A stretch of 64,000 nucleotides of DNA. Origin: CAVOKN01 sp963696505. GTDB lineage: Bacteria; Pseudomonadota; Gammaproteobacteria; Burkholderiales; Rhodocyclaceae. The translations under genes and the position numbers were made by a program. The stretch spans positions 186,001-250,000 of the forward strand of contig CAVOKN010000023.1 in NCBI GenBank assembly GCA_963696505.1. Reading direction: 5' to 3'. Shown in pieces: positions 8,390-16,606 of this stretch; position 1 is the stretch's first letter; every line of letters starts with the position of its first letter. The notes under the pieces were generated by a model, which was not told the origin of the DNA, did not search any database, and saw nothing but the letters and a program-made list of their open reading frames with translations.

Positions 8390-8493
8390 GGCGTGGGGGA
8401 GGGGTGGGAAAAGCGCGGATTCTAGCCGCGCCGGCGCCAAAAACGAAGCGGGGCGGCCCGCTGTCCGCCCCGCCCGCTGCCGCACCGGGTCGC

Positions 8494-8907
8494 TCAGTCG
8501 ATGACGAGTCGCCGTGCCGCAATGGCTGACTTCTTGGGCAGCGTCAGTTCCAGCACGCCTTCGGTGAACTTCGCGACCGCCTTGGCCTCGTCGATGTCCT
8601 GGCCGAACTGGAAGCTGCGCGACACCTTGCCGTAGTAGCGCTCGGTGCGCAGCACCCGTTCGCCTTCCTTCACTTCCTTCTCCTGCTTGCGCTCGGCGCT
8701 GATCGACACCGTCGGGCCGTCGATGTGGACGTGTATGTCCTCCTTCTTCATGCCTGGCAGTTCGGCGTGTACCAGGTAGTTCTCGCCCTGCTCCTTGACG
8801 TCCATCTTGATCTGGGGCGCCTCGGCGGCGGCGCCGAAATCGACGGGGCGCACGAAAAAGCCCCGGAAGAAGTCGTCGAGCGGGTCGTGGCGGGTGATGT
8901 TGGCCAT
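8494..8907 (-). CDS. Hsp20/alpha-crystallin family small heat shock protein
   Basis: The 137-residue protein holds an alpha-crystallin domain: AELPGMKKEDIHVHIDG, then VSISAERKQEKEV and the later strands FTEGVLELTLPK. Such proteins are ATP-independent holdases that keep unfolding proteins soluble. The start at ATG 8907 (MANITRHDPLDDFF) is set by AAGGAGATCAGCC directly upstream. No recognisable heat-shock promoter or ROSE-type leader was identified in the gap. Confidence 0.94.
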   Translation of the reverse strand: MANITRHDPLDDFFRGFFVRPVDFGAAAEAPQIKMDVKEQGENYLVHAELPGMKKEDIHVHIDGPTVSISAERKQEKEVKEGERVLRTERYYGKVSRSFQFGQDIDEAKAVAKFTEGVLELTLPKKSAIAARRLVID

Positions 8908-8994
8908 GGCTGATCTCCTTTCCTCGCTGCGGGGCAGTGCCCCTGCCCCGAAGGTTCCCATCCACGACTCAATGTGGGGGGCGATGCGGCCGAA

Positions 8995-9444
8995 TCAAGG
9001 CGCAGCGTCGGTCTCGGCGAGCCGCGGCAGGATCAGAATGGCGTCGCGGTTGCTCCAGGAGAAACAGGCTTCGGCCGCTTCCTGCCAAGGCAGCCAGCGG
9101 CAGGCAAGGTGCTCGCCGGGAGCGATGCGTACGTCGGTGCCGGCGGGCACGGTGAGCGCGAACACGTGCTCGGTGTTGTAGTAGATGCCCGGCGCGTAGC
9201 GGTGGCGCCATTCCTCGAAGATGCGATAGCGGTTGACGATGCCCAGGTCGCGCAGATGCTGCTCCCGGGCGACTATGCCGGTCTCCTCCGCCACCTCGCG
9301 CAGGGCGGTCCCGACCAGTGTCTCGTCGCCCTCCCGGCTGCCGGTGACGGACTGCCAGTAGCCGGGGCGGCCGCTGCGCTCCAGCAGCAGGACTTCCAGT
9401 TGAGGCGTATGGATCAGGACGAGAACGGAGACCGGCTGCTTCAC
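8995..9444 (-). CDS. nudB: Dihydroneopterin triphosphate pyrophosphatase (Nudix, NudB-like)
   Basis: The Nudix box reads GSREGDETLVGTALREVAEE followed by TGI. The N-terminus VSVLVLIHTPQLEVLLLERS and the C-terminal WLPWQEAAEACFSWSNRDAI are typical of NudB, which hydrolyses dihydroneopterin triphosphate in folate synthesis. The start is a GTG at 9442-9444 whose last bases form the stop of the upstream barstar gene (GTGA), so translation is coupled. NudB beside aspS is a known proteobacterial pairing; here two RNase-system genes separate them. Confidence 0.9.
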   Translation of the reverse strand: MKQPVSVLVLIHTPQLEVLLLERSGRPGYWQSVTGSREGDETLVGTALREVAEETGIVAREQHLRDLGIVNRYRIFEEWRHRYAPGIYYNTEHVFALTVPAGTDVRIAPGEHLACRWLPWQEAAEACFSWSNRDAILILPRLAETDAAP

Positions 9445-9884
9445 GGCAGCTCGCGCAGCACGGCGCTGGTGTCGCCCGAGAGGTCCACCAGCGTCCAGAA
9501 GGGGATCCCGTCCTCGCGCCAGTGATCGGCGGCGGCATCGAAAATGCGTAGCGCCGTGCGGAACGCCGGCTCCTCGGCGGCGCGGAACTCGTTGGCATGG
9601 GAAAGGGTGACGAGGTAGCCCGGCGCCGGCTGCCACGAGAGGTCGGTGAGGCAGTCCTCCAGGGCGTCCCAGTTGTGGCCGAACCAGGCGGGGAAAGTCA
9701 TTGCCTGGGAGACGGCGGAAAGAAAGCCTTCCTTGTCGCGGACGGCATCCAGGCGCACGCGGAACTGGACGAATCCCAGCGCTGCTGCAGCGGCCCGCAG
9801 TTCCTTCTGGCCGCGCTGCGGCAGGTGGTAAACGCCGGCTCTCGCCCCGTCGGCGAGCAGCTTCTCGGCCCTGTCCTGGCTCAT
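9441..9884 (-). CDS. Barstar-family ribonuclease inhibitor
   Basis: The 147-residue protein matches the barstar fold, with the family landmark FPAWFGHNWDALEDCLTDL (alpha-2 with Asn-Trp-Asp-Ala) after a variable N-terminus. Barstar proteins block the active site of barnase-type RNases in the cytoplasm. It directly follows a gene for a secreted barnase-type RNase, and the stop/start overlap is ATGA at 9881-9884. The pair is thus an RNase with its immunity protein. The extra N-terminal 50 residues are longer than in the classical 90-residue barstar. Confidence 0.9.
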   Translation of the reverse strand: MSQDRAEKLLADGARAGVYHLPQRGQKELRAAAAALGFVQFRVRLDAVRDKEGFLSAVSQAMTFPAWFGHNWDALEDCLTDLSWQPAPGYLVTLSHANEFRAAEEPAFRTALRIFDAAADHWREDGIPFWTLVDLSGDTSAVLRELP

Positions 9885-10282
9885 TCCTGGATCCTCCGGA
9901 AGCTGCGGTAATGGTCGGCGGTGTAGTAGTACTCGCCGGAACTGCGCACATCCCGTTCGGGGCCACGCCCGGCGACGATGCGCCGCGCGCCGCGGTCCGA
10001 TTCCCCCGGCGTCGGTACCGTGTATTCGCGGTAATAGCCGCTCGCCTGCAATGGCAGGCGCCGCTCCCGGTTCTGGAACACGGTGCCGTCCTTGCGGTAG
10101 GGGAAGGGACCGCCACGTTTGATCAGCGTCAGGGTGCCCCGCGCTTCCTGCGGCAGCGCCTCCAGCGCCACGTTCTCGATGCGGGGGGACGTTGCGGGCC
10201 AGGACGACTCCCTTGTCCAGCCGGGCAGCGCCAGCAGCACTGCCAGCAGCAGGAGGACGCCGCGCGCCAGCAACTGACTCAT
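9881..10282 (-). CDS. Secreted guanyl-specific ribonuclease (barnase/N1-T1 family)
   Basis: The 133-residue protein has a signal peptide (LLARGVLLLLAVLLALPGWT) followed by a small catalytic domain. Residues fitting the family triad are a Glu in YYREYTVPTPG, an Arg in GARRIVAGRG and a His in YTADHYRSFRRI near the C-terminus. It would cleave RNA after guanine outside the cytoplasm. It begins 10 bp after aspS and overlaps the barstar gene. Whether it is a scavenging enzyme or a weapon against neighbours cannot be read here; no toxin-delivery domain is present. Confidence 0.85.
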   Translation of the reverse strand: MSQLLARGVLLLLAVLLALPGWTRESSWPATSPRIENVALEALPQEARGTLTLIKRGGPFPYRKDGTVFQNRERRLPLQASGYYREYTVPTPGESDRGARRIVAGRGPERDVRSSGEYYYTADHYRSFRRIQE

Positions 10283-10292
10283 GTGCAGAACT

Positions 10293-12080
10293 TCAAACGG
10301 GCTTGGCGGCCTCGGTCTGGCGCAGGCGGATGTGCAGCTCGCGCAACTGTTTCTCGTCCACCGGGCTGGGCGCCTGGGTCAGCAGGCACTGGGCGCGCTG
10401 GGTCTTGGGGAAGGCAATCACGTCGCGGATCGACTCGGCGCCGGTCATCATGGTGACGATGCGGTCGAGGCCGAAGGCCAGCCCGCCATGCGGCGGGGCG
10501 CCGTAGCGCAGGGCGTCGAGCAGGAAGCCGAACTTCTGCTGCGCCTCCTCGGGCCCGATGGCGAGCGCGCGGAATACCTTGGACTGTACCTCGGCGCGGT
10601 GGATACGCACCGAGCCGCCGCCGATCTCCCAGCCGTTGAGCGCCAGGTCGTAGGCCTTGGCCAGGCACTTGCCAGGATCGGTTTCCAGCAGATCCTCGTG
10701 ACCGTCCTTGGGCGAGGTAAAGGGATGGTGGCAGGCGACCCAGCGCTTGTCCCCCTCGTCGTACTCGAACATCGGGAAGTCGACGATCCACACCGGCGCC
10801 CAGGCGCGGCCGTCCACATGGCCCTTTTCATGGCCGAGGCGGATGCGCAGCGCGCCCAGGGCGTCGTTCACCACCTTGGCCTTGTCGGCGCCGAAGAAGA
10901 TCAGGTCGCCGTTGGCCGCGCCGGTACGCTGGAGGATGGCGGCGATGGCCGCGTCGTGCAGGTTCTTGACGATCGGCGACTGCAGCCCTTCGCGGCCCTT
11001 GGCGATGTCGTTGCACTTGATGTAGGCCAGCCCCTTGGCGCCGTAGATCTTGACGAACTCGGTGCAGGCGTCGATCTCGCCGCGGCTCATCTCGCCGCCG
11101 CCGGGCAGGCGCAGCGCCGCGACGCGGCCATCGGGCTGGTTCGCCGGTGCGCTGAATACCTTGAAATCCACGTCGCGCATGACGTCGGTGAGTTCGCTCA
11201 GTTCCAGCGTCACGCGCAGGTCGGGCTTGTCGGAACCGTAGCGCGCCATGGCTTCGGCATAGCTCATGCGCGGGAAGGGGTCGGGCAGATCGACGTCCAG
11301 GGTCTCCTTGAACACGGTGCGGATCATCTGCTCCATCAAGGCGGTGATTTCGGCCTCGCCGAGGAAGGAGGTCTCGACATCGACCTGGGTGAACTCGGGT
11401 TGGCGATCGGCGCGCAGATCCTCGTCGCGGAAGCACTTGGTGATCTGATAGTAGCGGTCGAAGCCCGCCACCATCAGCATCTGCTTGAACAACTGGGGCG
11501 ACTGGGGCAGAGCGAAGAACTGCCCGGCTTGCACGCGCGACGGCACCAGGTAGTCGCGCGCGCCCTCCGGCGTGGAGCGGGTGAGCGTCGGCGTTTCGAT
11601 GTCGATGAAGCCGTTGGCGTCGAGGAAGCGGCGAAAGGACATCGCCGCCTTGTAGCGCAGGCGCATGTTGCGCTGCATCTGCGGCCGGCGCAGGTCGAGC
11701 ACCCGGTGGGTGAGGCGGACGGTTTCCGACAGATTGTCGTCGTCGAGCTGGAAGGGCGGCGTCACCGCCGGGTTCAGCAGTTCGATGTCATGAACCAGAA
11801 CTTCGATCTCGCCGCTGTGCAGGTTGGGGTTGACGGTGCCCTCCGGGCGGCGCCGCACCTTGCCGGTCACCTTGAGCACGAATTCGTTGCGCACGCCTTC
11901 GGCGATGCGGAAGGCCTCGGGACGGTCCGGATCGCACACCACCTGCACCAGTCCCTCGCGGTCGCGCAGGTCGATGAAAATCACACCGCCGTGGTCGCGC
12001 CGGCGATGGGCCCAGCCGCAGAGGCTGACTTGATGGTCGAGGAGGCTTGCGTCGACGAGGCCGCAGTAGTGAGTGCGCAT
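10293..12080 (-). CDS. aspS: Aspartyl-tRNA synthetase
   Basis: The 595-residue class II synthetase has the N-terminal anticodon-binding OB fold (VSLCGWAHRRRDHGGVIFID), motif 2 (FRDEDLRADRQPEFTQVDVE), the bacterial GAD insertion domain and motif 3 (GLAFGLDRIVTMM). It charges tRNA-Asp; whether it also charges tRNA-Asn cannot be decided from sequence alone. It lies in a run fmdB-DUF502-aspS typical of betaproteobacteria. Confidence 0.97.
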   Translation of the reverse strand: MRTHYCGLVDASLLDHQVSLCGWAHRRRDHGGVIFIDLRDREGLVQVVCDPDRPEAFRIAEGVRNEFVLKVTGKVRRRPEGTVNPNLHSGEIEVLVHDIELLNPAVTPPFQLDDDNLSETVRLTHRVLDLRRPQMQRNMRLRYKAAMSFRRFLDANGFIDIETPTLTRSTPEGARDYLVPSRVQAGQFFALPQSPQLFKQMLMVAGFDRYYQITKCFRDEDLRADRQPEFTQVDVETSFLGEAEITALMEQMIRTVFKETLDVDLPDPFPRMSYAEAMARYGSDKPDLRVTLELSELTDVMRDVDFKVFSAPANQPDGRVAALRLPGGGEMSRGEIDACTEFVKIYGAKGLAYIKCNDIAKGREGLQSPIVKNLHDAAIAAILQRTGAANGDLIFFGADKAKVVNDALGALRIRLGHEKGHVDGRAWAPVWIVDFPMFEYDEGDKRWVACHHPFTSPKDGHEDLLETDPGKCLAKAYDLALNGWEIGGGSVRIHRAEVQSKVFRALAIGPEEAQQKFGFLLDALRYGAPPHGGLAFGLDRIVTMMTGAESIRDVIAFPKTQRAQCLLTQAPSPVDEKQLRELHIRLRQTEAAKPV

Positions 12081-12120
12081 GTGCTGTCCGTTAGATTGGG
12101 TCGGCCCGCGGGGCCGCAGG

Positions 12121-12747
12121 TCAGGAATTCTGGGGCTGGGGCTGGGGTCTCGCGGTGGGCGTCACCGGGGTCACTACGCCCATCGAAATGATGTACTTGA
12201 GGGCCTCGTCTACGCTCATGTCGAGCTCGATCACGTCGTCCCGCGGCATCATCAGGAAGAAGCCCGAGGTCGGGTTCGGGGTGGTGGGCACGTAAACGCT
12301 GACGTAGTCGCCCTCCAGATGCTTCGCCGCGTCGCCCCCCGGCTGGCCGGTCATGAAGGCAACGGTCCAGCTTCCCTGGCGCGGATACTGCACCAGCAGC
12401 GCCTTGCGGAAGGCCTCGCCACTGCTGGAGAAAAGCGTGTCCGAGACCTGTTTCACAGAGTAGTAGATCGATTTGACGATGGGAATTCGCGCCAGCACGC
12501 TCTCCCAGAAACGCAGCAGGCGCTGGCCGATGATGTTGGCGGTGAGCAGTCCGGTGACGAATACCACCACCAGGGTGAGGATCGCACCGATACCCGGCAC
12601 CGCCACGCCCAGCAGGTTCTCCGGCCTAAGCGCCGCGGGGATGAAGCGCAGGGATTGGTCCATCGTGCTGACGATCAGGTGCAGAACCCACACCGTGATC
12701 GCCAGCGGAACCCAGATCAGGAGTCCGGTGATGAAGTATTTCTTCAT
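12121..12747 (-). CDS. DUF502 family inner-membrane protein
   Basis: The protein has two strong membrane helices (ITGLLIWVPLAITVWVLHLI and IGAILTLVVVFVTGLLTANI) and the family core PIVKSIYYSVKQVSDTLF, followed by a soluble beta-rich domain and a Pro/Gln-rich tail. The function of DUF502 is unknown. The start MKKYFITG at 12747 is fixed by its ATGA overlap with the fmdB stop. Conserved clustering with fmdB and aspS suggests shared expression rather than a shared pathway. Confidence 0.88.
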   Translation of the reverse strand: MKKYFITGLLIWVPLAITVWVLHLIVSTMDQSLRFIPAALRPENLLGVAVPGIGAILTLVVVFVTGLLTANIIGQRLLRFWESVLARIPIVKSIYYSVKQVSDTLFSSSGEAFRKALLVQYPRQGSWTVAFMTGQPGGDAAKHLEGDYVSVYVPTTPNPTSGFFLMMPRDDVIELDMSVDEALKYIISMGVVTPVTPTARPQPQPQNS

Positions 12748-13079
12748 GTACTGCTGGCCGGGCATGCGCCCGCGCCGCAGGCCGGCGCGGCGGCCGCCGG
12801 TTTGCTCTCGCCGGATGGTTTGCTCTCGCCGGATGGCTTGCTCTCGCCGGATGGCTTGCTCTCGCCGGATGGCTTGCTCTCGCTTGCGGCTTTGTTGCCG
12901 CCCTTGAAGTCGGTTGCGTACCAGCCGCTGCCCTTGAGGTGAAAGCCTGCGGCTGTCAGCATCTTGTTGAAAGTCGCCTTACCGCACTCGGGGCAGGCGG
13001 AAAGGGGGGCGTCGCTCAGTTTTTGCAGGTACTCCTTCTGGAAGCCGCAGTCGTTGCAGCGGTATTCGTAGATCGGCAT
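12744..13079 (-). CDS. FmdB-type zinc ribbon protein with an SGESKP repeat tail
   Basis: The first 45 residues form a four-cysteine zinc ribbon (MPIYEYRCNDCGFQKEYLQ and CPECGKATFNKM), the FmdB/CxxC domain seen in many bacteria and thought to act as a small regulator. The C-terminal half is low complexity: SGESKP occurs four times in exact tandem after a degenerate ASESKP copy. Residues CGAGAC close the protein. ATG 13079 is preferred over the TTG at 13109. The repeat makes the tail length likely to vary between strains. Confidence 0.9.
   Translation of the reverse strand: MPIYEYRCNDCGFQKEYLQKLSDAPLSACPECGKATFNKMLTAAGFHLKGSGWYATDFKGGNKAASESKPSGESKPSGESKPSGESKPSGESKPAAAAPACGAGACPASST
12798..12869 (-). 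repeat. 18-bp tandem minisatellite inside fmdB
   Basis: Four consecutive 18-bp units (GGCTTGCTCTCGCCGGAT with one-base variants) encode SGESKP. A fifth degraded copy lies at 12870-12887. The unit length is a multiple of three, so slippage would keep the frame. Confidence 0.9.
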
Positions 13080-13201
13080 GGCAGGCTCCGGAAATCCGAG
13101 AAAGCGCAATTATAAATAAGTGATTGGCGGAAAAGCGGATATCCGCGTCCGGGGGGGGCACGGAGAGGGATTTTTGGGCGCTGCGGCGGATTTCAAGCGC
13201 G

Positions 13202-13231
13202 GCCCGGCGCGGGCCGCAACCCGCGCCGGGC
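13202..13231 (-). terminator. GC-rich hairpin downstream of cytochrome P460
   Basis: An inverted repeat GCCCGGCGCGGG / CCCGCGCCGGGC with a six-base loop lies about 10 bp after the P460 stop on the minus strand. There is no T-run, so it is a weak terminator candidate or an mRNA end protector. Confidence 0.5.
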
Positions 13232-13241
13232 CATGATGGCC

Positions 13242-13712
13242 TCAGTCGCGCAGGGCGCTGAAGACGAAGTCCTTGTCCTTCTGCGAGATGTGGCAGGCGT
13301 GGCAGTCCGCTGCGGCTTTGGCGTCCAGGCTGCCCTTGCGCGTCTTGGGATCGAACACGTCGTAGCCCCAGCCGTCGGTGGCCTTGAACGCCTTGGCCTT
13401 CTTCTGCATCACGACCACCGCCTTGCGCGGGCCCTCGGACACGGCGTTGTCCTTGTCCACCGCCTCGAACAGGTCGAACACGATCACCGAACCGTCGGCG
13501 AACTTGCCCGCCTTGTAACCCGCCATCGCCTTCTTGTTGGCGTAGATGTGGTGCATGCCGCCGACGGCGTCGAACAGCGGATGGCCCTTGTTGATGGTCA
13601 TCGACTTCACGTGCTTCCAGTCGCGGAAGCCGTCGGGATAGGCTACCTGGTCGGCAGCGGCAGCGGAAACTGCGAGGGTGGCGAGAAGCAGTGCGGCAGC
13701 GGATTTCTTCAT
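13242..13712 (-). CDS. Cytochrome P460 family haem protein
   Basis: The 156-residue exported protein has a signal peptide (MKKSAAALLLATLAVSAAAA) and a C-terminal c-type haem motif CHACH, with the P460 domain between (YPDGFRDWKHVKSMTINKGH, MHHIYANKKAMAGYKAG, GWGYDVFDPKTRKG). P460 proteins oxidise hydroxylamine or, in related forms, act on nitric oxide in the periplasm. Which activity holds here is unknown. It is divergent from a MarR-type regulator, and the shared promoter region carries two palindromes that suggest direct control. Confidence 0.9.
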   Translation of the reverse strand: MKKSAAALLLATLAVSAAAADQVAYPDGFRDWKHVKSMTINKGHPLFDAVGGMHHIYANKKAMAGYKAGKFADGSVIVFDLFEAVDKDNAVSEGPRKAVVVMQKKAKAFKATDGWGYDVFDPKTRKGSLDAKAAADCHACHISQKDKDFVFSALRD

Positions 13713-13747
13713 TGGGTTCTCCCGTCGGGGTTAGTGGAACGTGGTGC

Positions 13748-13821
13748 CGATAAATGGTATCGACGCAACACTAATATCCGATCACCCGGCGGTTGTCAAT
13801 AAAGTATCGAGGCGATACGAT
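13748..13821. promoter_or_regulatory. Divergent P460/marR promoter region with GTATCG operators
   Basis: For marR (plus strand) TTGTCA at 13793-13798 and TACGAT at 13816-13821 are 17 bp apart. The perfect palindrome GTATCG-agg-CGATAC (13804-13818) lies between and over them. For P460 (minus strand) TTGACA (13799-13794) and TATTAG (13776-13771) are also 17 bp apart. A second palindrome, CGATA-aatgg-TATCG (13748-13762), lies just past the expected P460 start point. The two -35 boxes overlap. This is the layout of a repressor that controls itself and its divergent target. Box matches are seen in the sequence; repression is inferred. Confidence 0.75.
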
Positions 13822-13827
13822 ACGGCA

Positions 13828-14421
13828 ATGGACACGAATCGCCGCGAACTCCTGGATCTGCTCGCCTGCCTCGGGCGGGCGCTCCACGGCGATCTTCGCT
13901 TGCGGGCCGGGGCGGCGCAGTTGCAGCCGGTGCACCTTCAGGCGCTGATCTACCTCCGCGACGCCAACCGGTACAGCAATACGCCGCAGGCCTTGGCCGA
14001 GTACCTAGGTTCGACCAAGGGCACTGTGTCGCAGAGCCTGCTGTGGCTCTACCGCAGGGGACTGATCGAGCGCCGTCCGGATGAGCGGGACGGGCGGGTG
14101 GTACGGCTCGCCCTGAGCCCGGAAGCCTTGGCCGTGCTGAATCAGGGGGGTGAGGACGAAGCCCTTGCTGCGGCCGGTACCATCAGCGATAAGGAGGTGA
14201 GCGAATTGCTGGAGATTCTGACGCGCTTGTTGCGGGCCATGCAGGCGCAGCGGGGTGGGCGCAGCTTCGGTGTGTGCCAGACTTGCGCCCACTTTCTGCG
14301 CGAGGGTTCGCGCGGCTTCCGCTGCGGCCTGACCGGGGAGGAACTCAGCCGCGAGGACTCGCTGAAGATCTGTCGCGAACACAGCATCGCAGCTGCGCAG
14401 GCAGCGTCGCGTGCTCCTTAG
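13828..14421 (+). CDS. MarR family transcriptional regulator with a C-terminal cysteine cluster
   Basis: Residues 1-150 form a MarR winged helix: ALAEYLGSTKGTVSQSLLWL is the recognition region and RRPDERDGRVVRLALS the wing. After about residue 150 there is an unusual extension with four cysteines (SFGVCQTCAHFL, FRCGLTGEE, LKICREH), which could bind a metal, an Fe-S cluster or sense redox or NO. From ATG 13828 the length is 197 residues. Operators in its promoter suggest autoregulation and control of the divergent P460 gene. The last 4 bp overlap the convergent pilD stop. Confidence 0.88.
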   Translation: MDTNRRELLDLLACLGRALHGDLRLRAGAAQLQPVHLQALIYLRDANRYSNTPQALAEYLGSTKGTVSQSLLWLYRRGLIERRPDERDGRVVRLALSPEALAVLNQGGEDEALAAAGTISDKEVSELLEILTRLLRAMQAQRGGRSFGVCQTCAHFLREGSRGFRCGLTGEELSREDSLKICREHSIAAAQAASRAP

Positions 14422-15266
14422 AGCAGGCGCAAGTAGTAGTCGGTGAGGGGCCGGCCCCAGATCAGCGCGATGACGCCGGCCGCCGCGAGGTAGGGACCGA
14501 ATGGGATGGGCACGCTGCGTCCGTGGCGCGCCAGCACGATCAGGCCGATACCGACCACGGCACCGACCAGCGAGGAAAGGAGGATGGTCAGGGGAAGGAT
14601 CTGCCAGCCCAGCCAGGCGCCTATCGCCGCCAGCAGCTTGAAGTCGCCGTAGCCCATGCCTTCCTTGCCGGTGACGAGCTTGAACAGCCAATACACCGAC
14701 CAGAGGCTGAGGTAGCCGGCCATGGCGCCGATCACCGCAGAGCGCAGATCCGTGAACACGTTCCCGAGGCCAAAGGCCAGGCCCAGCCAAAGCAGGGGAA
14801 GGGTGATGGAGTCGGGCAGCAACTGGGTGTCGAGATCGATGAACGAGAGTGCGATGATCGCCCAGACGAACACCAGTGCGCCGGCGGCCTGCCAGGAGTA
14901 GCCGAAATGCCAGGCGACCAGTGCGCTCAGCACGCCGCTCAGGGCCTCGACCAGCGGGTAGCGCATTCCGATCGCCTTGCCACAGCCTTTGCAGCGGCCC
15001 CGCAGCATCAGGTAGCTGACGATGGGGATGTTCTCCCAGGCGGTGATCAGGTGGCCGCACTGGGAGCAGCGCGAGCGCGGCCGCGCCAGGGAAAGCGGCT
15101 CTGCGGCGGGAGGCGTCTCGCCACGAAGCTCGGCGCATTGCACCTGCCAGTCGCGCTCCATGATCTTCGGCAGGCGATGGATCACTACATTGAGAAAGCT
15201 TCCGACCAGAAGGCCAAGAATTCCGACGAGGACGGCGAACAGGGTGGGGTCGTTCAGGATGGCCAT
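14418..15266 (-). CDS. pilD: Type IV prepilin peptidase / N-methyltransferase PilD
   Basis: PilD cleaves and methylates type IV prepilins in the inner membrane. The 282-residue protein shows the N-terminal GSFLNVVIHRLP, the cytoplasmic tetracysteine zinc loop (CSQCGHL and CKGCGKAI), then transmembrane helices holding the two catalytic aspartates in FIDLDTQLLPD and the GXGD-type GMGYGDFKLL. It is the last gene of a pilB-pilC-pilD cluster on the minus strand. Confidence 0.96.
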   Translation of the reverse strand: MAILNDPTLFAVLVGILGLLVGSFLNVVIHRLPKIMERDWQVQCAELRGETPPAAEPLSLARPRSRCSQCGHLITAWENIPIVSYLMLRGRCKGCGKAIGMRYPLVEALSGVLSALVAWHFGYSWQAAGALVFVWAIIALSFIDLDTQLLPDSITLPLLWLGLAFGLGNVFTDLRSAVIGAMAGYLSLWSVYWLFKLVTGKEGMGYGDFKLLAAIGAWLGWQILPLTILLSSLVGAVVGIGLIVLARHGRSVPIPFGPYLAAAGVIALIWGRPLTDYYLRLL

Positions 15267-15354
15267 GGCGGGCAGGGTTCCGGGTCAGTAACAGGCTGCG
15301 CGATCCGCCGGGCCGGGTTTGGACCGGCCGCAGGGCGAATCGCAGGTGCCCGGA

Positions 15355-16587
15355 CTAGATCGCCTGGCCGATCTTGAAGATGGGCAGGTACATGGCGATG
15401 ACCAGCCCGCCGATCAGCACCCCCAATATCACCATGATCATCGGTTCGATCAGGCTGGAAAGCGCCTCGACCATATCGTCCACCTCCTGCTCGAAGAAGT
15501 CGGCGACTTTGGACAGCATGCTGTCGAGCTGCCCGGATTCCTCGCCGATGGATACCATCTGAACCACCATGACCGGAAACACGTCGGTGTTTTGCATGGC
15601 GACCGTCAGGCTGGTGCCGGTGCTCACTTCGGTCTGGATCTGCTTGGTGGCCGTACGGTAGACGTAGTTACCCGAAGCGCCGCCAACGGAATCGAGTGCC
15701 TCCACCAGCGGAACGCCCGCCGCAAACATCGTAGCCAGGGTGCGGGTCCAGCGGGCGATGGTCGCCTTCCTGACGAGCTCGCCGAAGATCGGCAGCTTCA
15801 GGAACAGTCGGTCAACGGCAATCTGCAGCTTCTCCGATCGCTTGTAGGTCCAGAAGAACGCATAGGCGGCGGCAGCCAGCGCTCCGAAAATGATGTACCA
15901 ATTGGCGACGAAGAAGTCCGAGAGAGCCATCACGACGAGTGTCGGTGCCGGCAAGTCGGCACCGAAACTGGTGAAGACCTTCTTGAATTCGGGTACCACG
16001 AAGATCAGGATCACGGTGGTGACCACAATCGCCACCACCATCACCGCGATCGGGTAAAACATTGCCGACTTGATCTTGCCCTTGATCGCGAGGATCTTTT
16101 CTTTGTAGGTGGCGAGCCGGTCGAGCAGTGCGTCGAGAATGCCCGCCTGCTCGCCTGCAGCGATGAGGTTGCAGTAGAGCGCGTCGAAGTGGGCAGGGTA
16201 CTTGCGGAAGGCCTGGGACAAGCTACTGCCGGTTTCGACGTCGGCACGGATGTCCATCAGCAGCCGCCCCAGGGAGGGATTTCCCGCACTCTTGCCCACG
16301 ATGTCAAAGGCCTGGAGCAAAGGCACTCCGGATTTCATCATGGTGGCAAGCTGCCGGGTGAACAGCGCGATGTCCTTTTCGGTGATGCGGGAGCCGCGGC
16401 GGAAGGTCTGCTTCTTGACTTTGCTGACCAGGATCCCCTGACGCCGTAAGGTCGATTGCACCAGCGCTTCGCCGGTGGCCCGCATTTCGCCACGGACCAA
16501 TTTTCCTGTCTTGTCTTTCCCCTCCCAGTGGAACATCTGCTCCCTGGCAAGTTCGATGCGTCGTGCGGCTCGGGTTGCGGTTGCCAT
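15355..16587 (-). CDS. pilC: Type IV pilus inner-membrane platform protein PilC
   Basis: The 410-residue protein has duplicated GspF/PilC cytoplasmic domains, each with a membrane-anchoring helix. The repeated signature is visible as FTRQLATMMKSGVPLLQAFD in the first half and WTRTLATMFAAGVPLVEALD in the second. PilC couples the PilB motor to pilus assembly. AGGGGA lies 6 nt before ATG 16587. It lies between pilB and pilD. Confidence 0.96.
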   Translation of the reverse strand: MATATRAARRIELAREQMFHWEGKDKTGKLVRGEMRATGEALVQSTLRRQGILVSKVKKQTFRRGSRITEKDIALFTRQLATMMKSGVPLLQAFDIVGKSAGNPSLGRLLMDIRADVETGSSLSQAFRKYPAHFDALYCNLIAAGEQAGILDALLDRLATYKEKILAIKGKIKSAMFYPIAVMVVAIVVTTVILIFVVPEFKKVFTSFGADLPAPTLVVMALSDFFVANWYIIFGALAAAAYAFFWTYKRSEKLQIAVDRLFLKLPIFGELVRKATIARWTRTLATMFAAGVPLVEALDSVGGASGNYVYRTATKQIQTEVSTGTSLTVAMQNTDVFPVMVVQMVSIGEESGQLDSMLSKVADFFEQEVDDMVEALSSLIEPMIMVILGVLIGGLVIAMYLPIFKIGQAI

Positions 16588-16606
16588 AGTCTTTCCCCTG
16601 GCGATA

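Noticed and set aside
10281..12191. A 636-codon plus frame opposite aspS
   Set aside because: It is the antisense of a complete synthetase and carries no recognisable domain or start.
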